A stretch of 64,000 bases of DNA from SELP01 sp035969385 (GCF_035969385.1 NZ_JAYKKJ010000002.1:248001-312000); one strand, 5' to 3'. Shown: positions 32,337-40,237, numbered from the stretch's first letter. Made by a program: numbers and translations. Notes: generated by a model not told the origin, from the letters alone.

Positions 32337-33410
32337 CTAACTTTGCCGCCACTCAAGAAGACCATCTGTCAACCAAACGTTGGAGGAGCTCCGTTTAGCA
32401 ATCTCCCTGCTTATGCCCGGTCTTAACTGCGCGAAGACCGCCATTGATTGAGCGGTCAAATTCTCAATAACCTTCTTAAAGTCCGATCCAAGCCATTCAA
32501 TGAATTTTCCTGTACCTACTTCCAACGTAGCCTCTTCGAGAATATCATCAAATTTGGAGAGCAGGTGAGCCATGCGTCTTTGACAAGATGGGTGAGTGCT
32601 AGAATCTTCATTTCCCAGAAGCGAAATTATCGCCAACCCGAAAAATGGGCCTAATAGTGAGTATAAAGAGAAGTAATTATCATCGAGCGTTACACCACCG
32701 ACCACAGACGTCCAGACACAACATCGAAACGCAAAATCATCGGCATCATATTCCATTCTATGATTGTGATCATGCGAGGCTGTGTATCCCTTGTGGTTAT
32801 GAAAAATATGACCAATTTCATGAGCTAGTATGAACCTCATGACGGAATACGAAAGGAATTCGCTCAGCTCCCAAAATTCTTCCGTTCTTGGAAAAGCTTG
32901 AGGTCTATTCTGGAAATGCGAATCCGAGAACCAAACGGCCAAAAAATACCGCTCCATCTCCTTGTTCATTTCAGGAGGGACGCTTTTACCCTTGCTTGCC
33001 TGTTCTTGCGCAAAAAGCAGCCAATGTGAAAAGATCGCAACAACGTGTGTCAATGCTTCATGTATCACAACAATTCTATCGCCACGAGGGATTGTGCCTG
33101 CGTACGCGTTTATTTCGTTTGTTGGCATTAAGATGAACTGTTCCGCCAAAATACTAAAATCATCAACAAGCTTCCTTGGTATCACTAGGCTAGCAAGATA
33201 CTGCATCATTTGTTCTTCGTGGATGTCAGAGAGAGGAGAGCCTATCCGGGTGCGCCACGTCTTTTCCGCCTCGTGTCTTTGACCCTGAGGCATGCTTGCA
33301 AGCAAGGTTGACATCGCCCGATCGTCCCATTCAAATGCGAGGTCCATTCCAAGATTTTCGCGTTGTTTTTGCGCCCACTGTTTGGGCGACAATTTACTTA
33401 GGTCCGTCAC
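32337..33410 (-). CDS. Gluzincin-type metallopeptidase, possibly Lit/M48-like
   Basis: This 357-aa protein has the zinc motif H197-E-I-G-H201 followed by E220-Y-D-A-D224, the pattern of gluzincins such as M48, ImmA and the phage-exclusion protease Lit (U49). A His-rich stretch lies between them (NHKGYTASHDHNHRM). Two moderately hydrophobic segments occur, but it is probably soluble. Family-level placement cannot be made by eye. It shares the minus strand of element B with the large nuclease-like gene 310 bp upstream. This suggests accessory cargo, perhaps an abortive-infection protease (inference). Confidence 0.7.
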   Translation of the reverse strand: MTDLSKLSPKQWAQKQRENLGMDLAFEWDDRAMSTLLASMPQGQRHEAEKTWRTRIGSPLSDIHEEQMMQYLASLVIPRKLVDDFSILAEQFILMPTNEINAYAGTIPRGDRIVVIHEALTHVVAIFSHWLLFAQEQASKGKSVPPEMNKEMERYFLAVWFSDSHFQNRPQAFPRTEEFWELSEFLSYSVMRFILAHEIGHIFHNHKGYTASHDHNHRMEYDADDFAFRCCVWTSVVGGVTLDDNYFSLYSLLGPFFGLAIISLLGNEDSSTHPSCQRRMAHLLSKFDDILEEATLEVGTGKFIEWLGSDFKKVIENLTAQSMAVFAQLRPGISREIAKRSSSNVWLTDGLLEWRQS

Positions 33411-33720
33411 GTCTTATTCCAATATCTCAATGGCTCTAGCCTTGGCGTAATCTCAGTAGCATAGTTACAATTCTGGTCTGTTATGTCATCTTTCTTGTCA
33501 CAACACAAAAAGCATCCGCTCGTACTTTGCACAGCATCGAACACAATGGGCTCACTCCAACCGTTAACAGCTTCGCGACATCATTGGGGATTGGCCCAGA
33601 TACCGCCGACAGGGACAGCCCAAAGCCGCCTTTGACCACATTCACTGAATGCTGCATTCGCATCCGAGAAAGCAGACGGCGTACTAGCTGATCCAGGCAG
33701 TTTTATCCACTACAATCATA
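33411..33720. other. Gene-free gap between the nuclease-like and peptidase genes
   Basis: About 310 bp with one 60-aa minus frame (33481-33663) that lacks a ribosome site and any recognisable motif. It probably carries the peptidase promoter. I see no clear hairpin. Confidence 0.45.
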
Positions 33721-35967
33721 TCAAACCTTCTGGAAGAATGATGAGTCTTCATATCTCTTGATGAAGTCCGACTGTAGCTGTGTGGATGCTTTGGCAAGAA
33801 GAACCTTGGCGCGTGATTCGTCAATGTTGTCATGCACTTCCCGGGCCTTCGAAATGATCTTTTTGAACGCGGTTTCATCCATACGGTTGCCAAGTTTTAC
33901 ACCGAGGATTGTCGGGAAAATGCTCTCAAAACTATCTTGAACCGCTTTGGCAGAGGGGACACTTGCAAGGAAGTGAAGAACGAATTCGGGACGCATCATG
34001 TACCTCGTTCCGTTCTTTGCGACTAGTTGACTGGTTGCGCTATGAACACGTGTTTGCTGAGTGAGCCACCAGGTTTTGAAGCCGTATGGATTCCCGCCGC
34101 TTCGTTCACCTTGTGATTTTCTGGCTTGATAGACCCGAAGAATGGTCAGTGCCGCGTTCCGGCAGAGAATTTCTTCACTGGCACTTTCTCGATCAACTTT
34201 GTTGCGGCTCTCCATAATCCTTTGCGTCAAAGTGACGAGGTCCTCGTCAACTATCCCTTCGAGCATTTGGTCTTCAGTCTCAAAACTGAACCCAAATTCG
34301 TTCACAAGGTATTCGCGTAACTCATCTCTGCCTGCGTCTCTCGCAATGTCGCTCAAAGAGATGAATTGACCTAGATAGTTGCCCCAGGTGAGCGGGCCTT
34401 TTTTCAAGGCTGACCTTTCAAGCTTAGCATAGAAATAGGCGGGGATCAGAATACGATCAATTTGCTTTGCCAACTCAAAAGTCATATAATTTTGGACATC
34501 TTGGTAGTTGTTCACAAACTCAAGGTGGGTGGTTCGAAAATGATGCCAGACTTCGTCCAGAGTCTTGTCGGTCAAGATAAGCTTTGATCCTGCCGCTTTG
34601 AGCAGTCGCAACGCATTCTTGGTCATTTGATCGTTCTTCGGCAACATGTGCTCAGAAAGAGACCTGACCACTAGATCGGCCCCAACATACAAGTTGAAGT
34701 TGGCGCTCATGCTTCGGAAATACTCGACCACTCGCGGCTCATTCTTGAGCATAAATAGTAGTACATATGTTCGCGAAAGTTTCCTAAGGTAACGGCGCTC
34801 GACCTTTGAACTCTTGTAGTACGTTCCCCGCAGGATTGACAAACACAACCGCGCCAACAATCCAGCGTCAGTTCCCGACATCCCTCGGTCGGAGATGGCC
34901 TGATCCAATGTGTCATTGATGGACGGGAGATTGGTATCGCTTCCGTTTTCGCTCTCTAAGAACATAGCCATCTCAAGGCCTTGAGCATGGAACGAACGGT
35001 GGATCACGTCATGGCAAGTATCGACCGCCAATTCGATCAAGGCAGAATTATCGTTCGCGGTCGATACATCCGTCGACGCCCGATTACGAAAGACCTCACT
35101 TACCTCGAGCTTCAGTGCTTCATCGGCCACATTCTCTTCGGCGATTTTTTTGCGCGTCTCGTACGGTAGGCAGTAGCCCCTACTCTTCTTGTGGAAGTTG
35201 ACTTTTCGGCCGCCGTCACCTTTCGACACCAACTGATCCAACCGATGTTGTAGCACTCCCTTTATGAATGTTTTTGCTGTTGGGAGCGCGCTGATAACCT
35301 TTGCTTCGATTTCCTCGATGGTTAGGAACTTGTCTTTGGATGGATCAGTCCCTTCCAGGGACCACAAAATGAGGCTATCGGAAACTGCCTCAAGGAGATC
35401 GCTTTTGCCACGACGACGATCTAATTCCTGGCCGAGAAACACACAAAGTGTTTTTGCTGGTAACCCTTGAGATAGTTGCAAAGTGTCCGCGGCGCCTATC
35501 CCGCCCAGATAGGAAGCGGCACTTGCGACATACGCCTTGTATGACTGCAATGCACCAGGCGTGGCATTGATCTGGTGCTGGAAGTAGTGCGCGTCGCGAA
35601 TGACGATCCTGCAGTCTAGCTCGTCGCTCAGTTCTTCCTGCAACTGATCGATCAAGGTCAGTTTTCGGCTGGTTGCGTACATCAGGCTGCGCGGTTCTCG
35701 TCCAAACTCCCGGAGCCGTCTGACTGTTTGCCGGATTTTTGGCTTGGGTTCACCTGTGATGGATGCTTGCATGAACTTCTGGGTGCCTGCTGCTTCATAC
35801 ACACGGTCATCTAATGCGCCATCAGCGCCACCGTCATGAAAGCCTCCCATCGGTACATAGTCGGCACCCAAAGTTGCTGCAAAAAAACCTTGTGAGAAAT
35901 TCTCGAAGTCGGTTCCACCTACTCTGGATAGGGCTATTTCGATAATCCTGGGATCGACGGTTTCCAT
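33721..35967 (-). CDS. Large putative nuclease: REase-like N-terminus plus PIN-like region
   Basis: The ATG at 35967 has CGGAG at good spacing and gives 748 aa; the frame extends to 36096 without a ribosome site. Residues 20-85 resemble a restriction-endonuclease core of the Mrr type: FENFSQGFF, GGFHDGGADG (41-50), then FMQAS (65-69) where QxK is usual, then a basic helix. Around residues 420-480 a PIN-like pattern occurs (YVGADLVVRSLSEH ... KLILTDKTLDEVWHHF), and the rest is helical. I know no named family. Context (small integrative element, adjacent metallopeptidase) suggests a defence effector. The catalytic variant QAS should be checked. Confidence 0.65.
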   Translation of the reverse strand: METVDPRIIEIALSRVGGTDFENFSQGFFAATLGADYVPMGGFHDGGADGALDDRVYEAAGTQKFMQASITGEPKPKIRQTVRRLREFGREPRSLMYATSRKLTLIDQLQEELSDELDCRIVIRDAHYFQHQINATPGALQSYKAYVASAASYLGGIGAADTLQLSQGLPAKTLCVFLGQELDRRRGKSDLLEAVSDSLILWSLEGTDPSKDKFLTIEEIEAKVISALPTAKTFIKGVLQHRLDQLVSKGDGGRKVNFHKKSRGYCLPYETRKKIAEENVADEALKLEVSEVFRNRASTDVSTANDNSALIELAVDTCHDVIHRSFHAQGLEMAMFLESENGSDTNLPSINDTLDQAISDRGMSGTDAGLLARLCLSILRGTYYKSSKVERRYLRKLSRTYVLLFMLKNEPRVVEYFRSMSANFNLYVGADLVVRSLSEHMLPKNDQMTKNALRLLKAAGSKLILTDKTLDEVWHHFRTTHLEFVNNYQDVQNYMTFELAKQIDRILIPAYFYAKLERSALKKGPLTWGNYLGQFISLSDIARDAGRDELREYLVNEFGFSFETEDQMLEGIVDEDLVTLTQRIMESRNKVDRESASEEILCRNAALTILRVYQARKSQGERSGGNPYGFKTWWLTQQTRVHSATSQLVAKNGTRYMMRPEFVLHFLASVPSAKAVQDSFESIFPTILGVKLGNRMDETAFKKIISKAREVHDNIDESRAKVLLAKASTQLQSDFIKRYEDSSFFQKV

Positions 35968-36609
35968 GAGTAACTCCGAGAAATGGGTGCTGTTCTTGAA
36001 TGCGTCTAGACCAACGAAAACACATTGGTGCTTTGCCTGCAATCCTAGGGTAGCTGGCATTTTGCAGCCGGCAAAGTCCGCTTTCGGTTTGGTCAATGCT
36101 TCGGGCTGCGTTGCCGCGAAGTTCCGGAATCCGCCCTGAGGCTCGCGACAACCGGCAGGCTAATAACAACAATAACCCTTTACCGACTTTTTTGAACTGA
36201 CTGCTCAGGACCCCCCACTCCCTTCCGAATGGCAAAGAGATTTTCAACACTGTCGCCTTCGATACGGACTGCCATTAGGCCTTGGTCCGACGTCAGGGGA
36301 TGCCTCACCTACTGCCGCTACCGACGCCCTAACTGACTAAGCGCTTCCTTCAAATCGATTCTGGACCTAGTTCCTTGCTTTTCAAGGAGATGAAGCATGT
36401 TGGCTCCGTTTAGTAGTGCGATAGGTTTGTCGGCTGCAAACTTGTGTGCGTCTCCTTCCAGCCCGTGCTCGAAGACATGACACTAGACCACGGTCATGTG
36501 TCAGTCTCTGAGTCGTGGAGGAATTGCTGCCAGATGGATGGGTTTGGCCTTTTGGCAGACAGCCTGTCCCTGAGTCTTAAACTTCAATGGCAGACAGGAG
36601 GACACCAAC
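35968..36609. other. Gene-free gap before the serine recombinase, with repeats
   Basis: About 640 bp without a convincing gene. It includes an inverted repeat ACATGAC/GTCATGT (36475-36481 and 36493-36499) and the GGCAGACAG direct repeat (36554 and 36589). It must hold the divergent promoters of the nuclease-like gene and the recombinase. Short frames here lack ribosome sites. Confidence 0.5.
36554..36597 (+). repeat. GGCAGACAG direct repeat, candidate res site
   Basis: Copies at 36554-36562 and 36589-36597 are 35 bp apart, and the first merges into a palindrome GACAGCCTGTC. The block ends 13 bases before the serine recombinase start, where resolvases often have their res site. Confidence 0.45.
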
Positions 36610-37215
36610 ATGCTCATTGGATATGCACGGACCTCAACTCTGGAACAGAAAGCGGGTCTGGAAGCGCAGATAGCGTCACTTAGGGCCGTCGGATGTGAGA
36701 AAGTCTATCAGGAGCAGACGAGCTCAGTTGCCTTCAGAAAGGCCCTGAGAGGCGCTCTAGAGTTCTCTCGCGACGGCGACATTGTTGTGGTCACGAAGCT
36801 CGACCGCTTGGCTCGCTCCGTGAGGAATCTCGGAGAGATAGTGGACGAGTTGGAAGGCAAAGGAGTTGGTCTCAGGGTCTTGGACCTTGGCCTGGACACC
36901 TCCAACGCCACGGGGAAGCTAATGCTGAACGTTCTGGGCTCCGTGGCACAGTTCGAACGAGAGATAATGTTGGAACGTCAGAGAGAGGGCATCGCCAAGG
37001 CGAAAGCCGAAGGCCGATACAAGGGAAGGAAACCCACAGCCAGAGCGAAGGCGTCAGAGGTGCACGAGCTGCTTGAGTTGGGGGTCAGCAAGCGAGAAGC
37101 TGCATTGCGCCTCGGGCTATCGGAAAGGTCCGTATATAGGATTGCGGCTTCCCAAAGAGCCGAGCCTACACTTCGACGGGGTCAGCAAGGTTTTCACTCC
37201 ATGAGCAAGCGGTAG
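36610..37215 (+). CDS. Serine recombinase (resolvase/invertase family)
   Basis: This 201-aa small serine recombinase has catalytic Ser9 (IGYARTSTLEQ), the arginine motif KLDRLARS, the E-helix region ATGKLMLNVLGSVAQFERE and a C-terminal helix-turn-helix (VSKREAALRLGLSERSVYRI). The length is typical of Tn3-type resolvases and DNA invertases. No transposase or terminal inverted repeats are nearby, so it is not clearly part of a transposon. It may resolve multimers of element B or invert a segment. It lies 318 bp inside the right att core. Confidence 0.93.
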   Translation: MLIGYARTSTLEQKAGLEAQIASLRAVGCEKVYQEQTSSVAFRKALRGALEFSRDGDIVVVTKLDRLARSVRNLGEIVDELEGKGVGLRVLDLGLDTSNATGKLMLNVLGSVAQFEREIMLERQREGIAKAKAEGRYKGRKPTARAKASEVHELLELGVSKREAALRLGLSERSVYRIAASQRAEPTLRRGQQGFHSMSKR

Positions 37216-37532
37216 ATGGCCAGAACCTTCATGGGATCGTGCTTCTAAAGTTGCATTGATCTCATGGATGGCGTGGCCGCTCCTCGAGGCATCCCGAAGT
37301 CACTTGCACCGAAGTTCAGTTGGAAGCATCGAAACCCCCAAAATCCAACAGACAAAGAGTCTTGTTTTCGGGATGCACCCTACACAGTCTTGGCGACGAT
37401 GCACCATCGACACCGAGAACTAGGGTCATAAGACCCAAAGAAAGGTGACACAAAAGGTATCACGAGAAAATATCATCTTGAGATAAAGTATATTTTTCAA
37501 TATCTTGTAGACTCAACTGGAGCTGCAACACA
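37216..37532. other. Right end of element B, gene-free
   Basis: The last 317 bp of element B carry no gene. The two GGTRWCAC repeats (37444-37463) and an AT-rich stretch before the att core are the only features seen. Confidence 0.5.
37444..37463 (+). repeat. Element B right arm-type repeats
   Basis: GGTGACAC (37444-37451) and GGTATCAC (37456-37463) match the left-end pair at the same 12-bp phase, 70 bp before the att core. Confidence 0.65.
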
Positions 37533-37548
37533 CCTCTCCTGGGCACCA
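37533..37548 (+). repeat. attR core of element B
   Basis: This is an exact 16-base copy of the tRNA-Leu 3' end and marks the right limit of the island. The sequence after it is probably the original flank of the tRNA gene. Confidence 0.9.
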
Positions 37549-38014
37549 AAACTTTCGATAATGTATAGAAGTTTTGCCCGCAGACATCCTGACATGGTTG
37601 GACGCAAACGAGGGCGGATCGGATTGATCCGCCCTTGTTGCATTTCGGCATGGTCCGGTCGGTCGCCAACCGGGAATCGGGAGGGCAATAATGGCTCGGC
37701 AACCTCCGGTAGAGGCCATGCGAGCCAGCGGATGGCCGCCTCTCATGATAAACCGAAGACATAATCGCCCCATCCGGGTCACGATTGTGTCAGATTTTCA
37801 TGAAATGGAAGGCCGCGCAGAATTGGTGCCAACCCCTTAAAAACAAGGCCTTCTGCCCATATGCCTGAGGTTTATGAAAAGGAAAATGCCGACCTAGACC
37901 CCGGGTTTATTTTCGAGGGAAACTTTTTGAACAATCCTGCGATCAGTCAACCGGGCCCAGTCCACCGGGCCAAATATCCGGAACAAGACTAAGAGAACCA
38001 GAAAGGAAGAAACC
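37549..38014. other. Original tRNA-Leu flank and leader of the peptide cassette
   Basis: 466 bp between the att core and the Ser-rich peptide gene. It holds one strong terminator hairpin (37611-37635). Short frames on both strands have no ribosome sites or recognisable products. The last 100 bp presumably contain the promoter of the gene at 38015, though no clear hexamers stand out. Confidence 0.5.
37611..37635 (+). terminator. Terminator hairpin, probably of the pre-insertion tRNA-Leu transcript
   Basis: A 10-bp stem (AGGGCGGATC with GATCCGCCCT) has a 5-base loop and is followed by TGTTGCATTTC. Without the two elements it would lie about 75 bp after the tRNA 3' end, as a tRNA terminator would. 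Confidence 0.6.
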
Positions 38015-38347
38015 ATGAGCAACACCGAAGAAAAGCGCCTGTCTCGCCGCGCTGCCCTTGCCCGCATCGGCACTGTCGCCGCTGCCGCCTACACCATCCC
38101 GGCCTTTACCACGATGTCGATGGCCCATGCCTCCAGCGGTGCAAGCGCGCCGAGCGCCCCCAGCGCGCCGAGCGCACCGAGCGCGCCCAGCGCCCCGAGC
38201 ACGCCGAGCGCCGCAAGCGCGCCGAGCGCCGCAAGTGGCCCGAGCAGCTCCAGCAGCTCGACCGGCACCGGTGCTACGACCGAAGCCGACTGCACCACCG
38301 CGGGCGGGACTTGGGATGCCGTGAACAACGTCTGCATCCTGCCGTAA
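38015..38347 (+). CDS. Exported Ser-Ala-Pro-repeat peptide with Tat-like signal
   Basis: This 110-aa protein opens with a twin-arginine-like leader (LSRRAALARIGTVAAAAYTI, ending near MAHA). An 11-unit tripeptide repeat (SAP and variants), a run of six Ser and a Cys-bounded end (CTTAGGTWDAVNNVC) follow. Two Cys may form a disulfide. The repeat and Ser run are probably disordered. AGGA precedes the ATG. It is followed by a strong stem-loop and then an HPr-kinase-like/PqqD protein, an arrangement in which this peptide would be the substrate (inference). Confidence 0.8.
   Translation: MSNTEEKRLSRRAALARIGTVAAAAYTIPAFTTMSMAHASSGASAPSAPSAPSAPSAPSAPSTPSAASAPSAASGPSSSSSSTGTGATTEADCTTAGGTWDAVNNVCILP
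38144..38242 (+). repeat. 9-bp-unit tandem repeat encoding Ser-Ala-Pro
   Basis: Eleven 9-base units, mostly AGCGCSCCS type, encode SAP x6, STP, SAA, SAP, SAA and SGP. Such repeats can expand or contract by slippage, changing the length of the exported peptide. Confidence 0.85.
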
Positions 38348-38362
38348 GTCGCGGTGCGAGTT

Positions 38363-38391
38363 TCCGGGCGGCGTTTCCTTTGCCGCCCGGA
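38363..38391 (+). terminator. Strong intercistronic stem-loop without T-run
   Basis: CCGGGCGGC (38364-38372) pairs with GCCGCCCGG (38382-38390), plus one flanking T-A pair. It lies 16 bases after the peptide stop and 21 before the next start. With no T-run it is likely an mRNA stabiliser or partial terminator that raises peptide over kinase expression. Confidence 0.6.
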
Positions 38392-38411
38392 GCCAAGCAA
38401 GAAGGCCCAAC

Positions 38412-39641
38412 ATGGTCCCCAGCGGTCACATTCTGCGTTTTGCCGACCTTGACTCGGGGATGTGCCTTGAAGGACCCGACGTTTTGGACCTGGTCCAAAG
38501 TGTCATGCATGGCTGGCCGTATGCGCCATGCGACGCGGCGACCCAAAACCCCTTTGTGAATGTTGCACCGTCGGGTCCCAACGAATGGATCATCCGCGCG
38601 CCGCATGCCGCCGATCCAGAACAGATCCTCGACCCGGTCAACGCCGTCTGCGACCTGATCGTTGAAATATCCTGGGAACAGTTGCGCTCCCGGTCCGACC
38701 TTCTTTGCCTTCACGCCGCGGCGGTCGAATTCGGCGGGCGGCTTGTTGTCATGCCCAACGCCCGGCGGGCAGGCAAGTCGACCCTCGCGGTCGCACTTGC
38801 GCAGCTTGGGCACCGAATGTTCACCGATGATTTCCTTCCGATTTTCAGGGACGAAGACACCGGCGCCCTGTCAGGGCTTGCCAATGGCATAGCGCCTAGG
38901 TTGCGCGTGCCCCTGCCCGCGGGAGTGTCGGACAAGTTTCGGGGTTATGTCGACGCGGACAACGGCCCGCAGAACCGCCAATACAAATACCTGACCGATT
39001 GTCCGATTCCGGCGCACGGCACGGCGGCGCCGATTGGGGCGATCGTCCTTCTTGACCGACAGGAAACGCCACAGGTGTCCCGGCTGGAGCCGCTTGCCGA
39101 CGCTGATGCGATTTCCTCGCTGATCCTGCAGAACTTCGCCAGGCACCTGAATGGCGGGGCAATTCTAAAGGCGCTTGCCGCCCTGGCGGAACAGTTGCCC
39201 TGCTATCGACTTGTCTATTCCGACGTTGAACAGGCCGCGGCGATGCTCTCCGCCAGCGATGAACTCGCATCCTTGCCAACTGCCACCGTAGGCGAGGCGC
39301 TGAATGGTCGACCGTCGCCCCTCGACGCCCCCGCCCCTATCGCCGGGCCGCTCGACGAACAGGCGGCCGCCCAGCGGGTCGAGGGCTGCGAAGAGGTGAT
39401 CAGCGGAGCCGAGACATTCGTCGCCACACCGGACGGCGGGGCGATCCACCGGCTCAATCCGGGCCTGGGTCTGTACTGGCGGCTCTTGTCCGTGCCCACC
39501 ACCCGCGCCGAGGCAACCGACATCCTGTCCGAGATCTATTCGGACGTTAATATCGCGCAATTGCGGGCCGATGCTGGCGCCGCCTTTGACCAGCTTCACC
39601 ATCTGGGCCTGATCCGGCCCGCTGACACCCATCCCGACTGA
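38412..39641 (+). CDS. HPr-kinase-like / PqqD-like fusion protein
   Basis: This is a 409-aa protein. Residues about 95-260 resemble the HprK P-loop kinase fold: LCLHAAAVEFGGRLVV, phosphate loop NARRAGKST (116-124) and the acidic strand MFTDDFLPI (D139/D140). Residues about 325-405 look like PqqD, the peptide-recognition element of RiPP systems (IHRLNPGLGLYWRLL ... LHHLGLI). HprK-like enzymes phosphorylate Ser in HPr and in some lasso peptides, and PqqD domains bind leader peptides. The adjacent Ser-rich exported peptide is therefore a plausible substrate (inference). No radical SAM, cyclase or lasso genes are present. Confidence 0.75.
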   Translation: MVPSGHILRFADLDSGMCLEGPDVLDLVQSVMHGWPYAPCDAATQNPFVNVAPSGPNEWIIRAPHAADPEQILDPVNAVCDLIVEISWEQLRSRSDLLCLHAAAVEFGGRLVVMPNARRAGKSTLAVALAQLGHRMFTDDFLPIFRDEDTGALSGLANGIAPRLRVPLPAGVSDKFRGYVDADNGPQNRQYKYLTDCPIPAHGTAAPIGAIVLLDRQETPQVSRLEPLADADAISSLILQNFARHLNGGAILKALAALAEQLPCYRLVYSDVEQAAAMLSASDELASLPTATVGEALNGRPSPLDAPAPIAGPLDEQAAAQRVEGCEEVISGAETFVATPDGGAIHRLNPGLGLYWRLLSVPTTRAEATDILSEIYSDVNIAQLRADAGAAFDQLHHLGLIRPADTHPD

Positions 39642-39652
39642 CGGAGCCCGCC

Positions 39653-40237
39653 ATGACCAAGGCCCATGTTCTCAAGTATCTGCGGACCATCCACGGCTGG
39701 CTTGGCGTGATCATCGTGCCATGGATCATCATCATCGGGGCGACCGGGTTCTACCTGAACCATTCGCGCATGGTTCTGGGTTGGTTTCAGGGGCCGGACT
39801 ACAGCGAAGAACAGCTGCTGACATGGGAGGGTGCGCATCAGGTCGATAGCGTCGCGGCAGCTGCGATCGCGGCGCAATATTGGCCGGACGAGCCGCTTCC
39901 CGCGCCCGAGGCTGTCACCTACCATGATTTCGTCGCTTATCAGTTCGACCGGCCTTCGGGGCTGGTGATCGTGGTGCGCGAAAGCGGCCACTACTACGTC
40001 AAGACGGACTATTCCCGCCGCACCTACGCGCCGGATGGCACCCTTGTCGACAATGAGCGGTATTGGTCGCGGATCTTCAAGGAATTGCACACGCGCGGCT
40101 GGCTTGGCGGCACGCTTGGCCGCTGGCTGGCCGACATCACCGCCCTGTCGATGGTGATGTTCGGAATGACCGGGATCGTGCTTTGGTGGTTGCCGCGCGC
40201 CCGAAAATTCAGGCGCGCGCTGGGCTTGGGGAATTAG
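39653..40237 (+). CDS. PepSY-associated membrane protein
   Basis: This 194-aa protein has two membrane helices. The N-terminal one is in YLRTIHGWLGVIIVPWIIII, and the C-terminal one in ITALSMVMFGMTGIVLWWLP. A periplasmic PepSY-like domain between them contains SGLVIVVRESGHYYVKTD. PepSY_TM proteins are often tied to iron reductase or protease-inhibition roles. It lies 11 bp after the HprK/PqqD gene and is probably the third gene of the peptide cassette. It overlaps the convergent Gfo/Idh/MocA gene by four bases. Confidence 0.8.
   Translation: MTKAHVLKYLRTIHGWLGVIIVPWIIIIGATGFYLNHSRMVLGWFQGPDYSEEQLLTWEGAHQVDSVAAAAIAAQYWPDEPLPAPEAVTYHDFVAYQFDRPSGLVIVVRESGHYYVKTDYSRRTYAPDGTLVDNERYWSRIFKELHTRGWLGGTLGRWLADITALSMVMFGMTGIVLWWLPRARKFRRALGLGN

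Larger units (their letters stand above)
29050..37548 (+). mobile_element. Integrative element B (about 8.5 kb), tandem behind element A
   Basis: It is bounded by the att copies at 29034-29049 and 37533-37548. The first gene is a tyrosine integrase related to that of element A. A coupled superfamily-A polymerase-like gene follows, then a metallopeptidase and a large nuclease-like protein on the minus strand, and a serine recombinase. Terminal GGTRWCAC repeats spaced 12 bp occur just inside both ends. No capsid or conjugation genes are seen. The polymerase suggests self-replication at some stage. Confidence 0.88.

Noticed and set aside
32019..32352. Overlapping minus-strand frames in the gap after the polymerase gene
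   Set aside because: Several overlapping frames of similar length, no ribosome sites and no recognisable motifs. Treated as non-coding.
33481..33663. 60-aa minus frame between peptidase and nuclease-like genes
   Set aside because: No ribosome site, no domain, and composition like the surrounding intergenic DNA.
36444..36683. 79-aa frame overlapping the serine recombinase start
   Set aside because: It crosses the repeat region, lacks a ribosome site and overlaps the well-supported recombinase.
37513..37782. Minus-strand frames across the right att core
   Set aside because: They span the att core and the terminator hairpin and have no recognisable product.
38058..38413. Alternative frames through the SAP repeat (Arg-rich plus frame, Ala/Gly/Leu-rich minus frame)
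   Set aside because: They arise from reading the 9-bp repeat in other frames. Only the 38015 frame has a signal sequence and a ribosome site.
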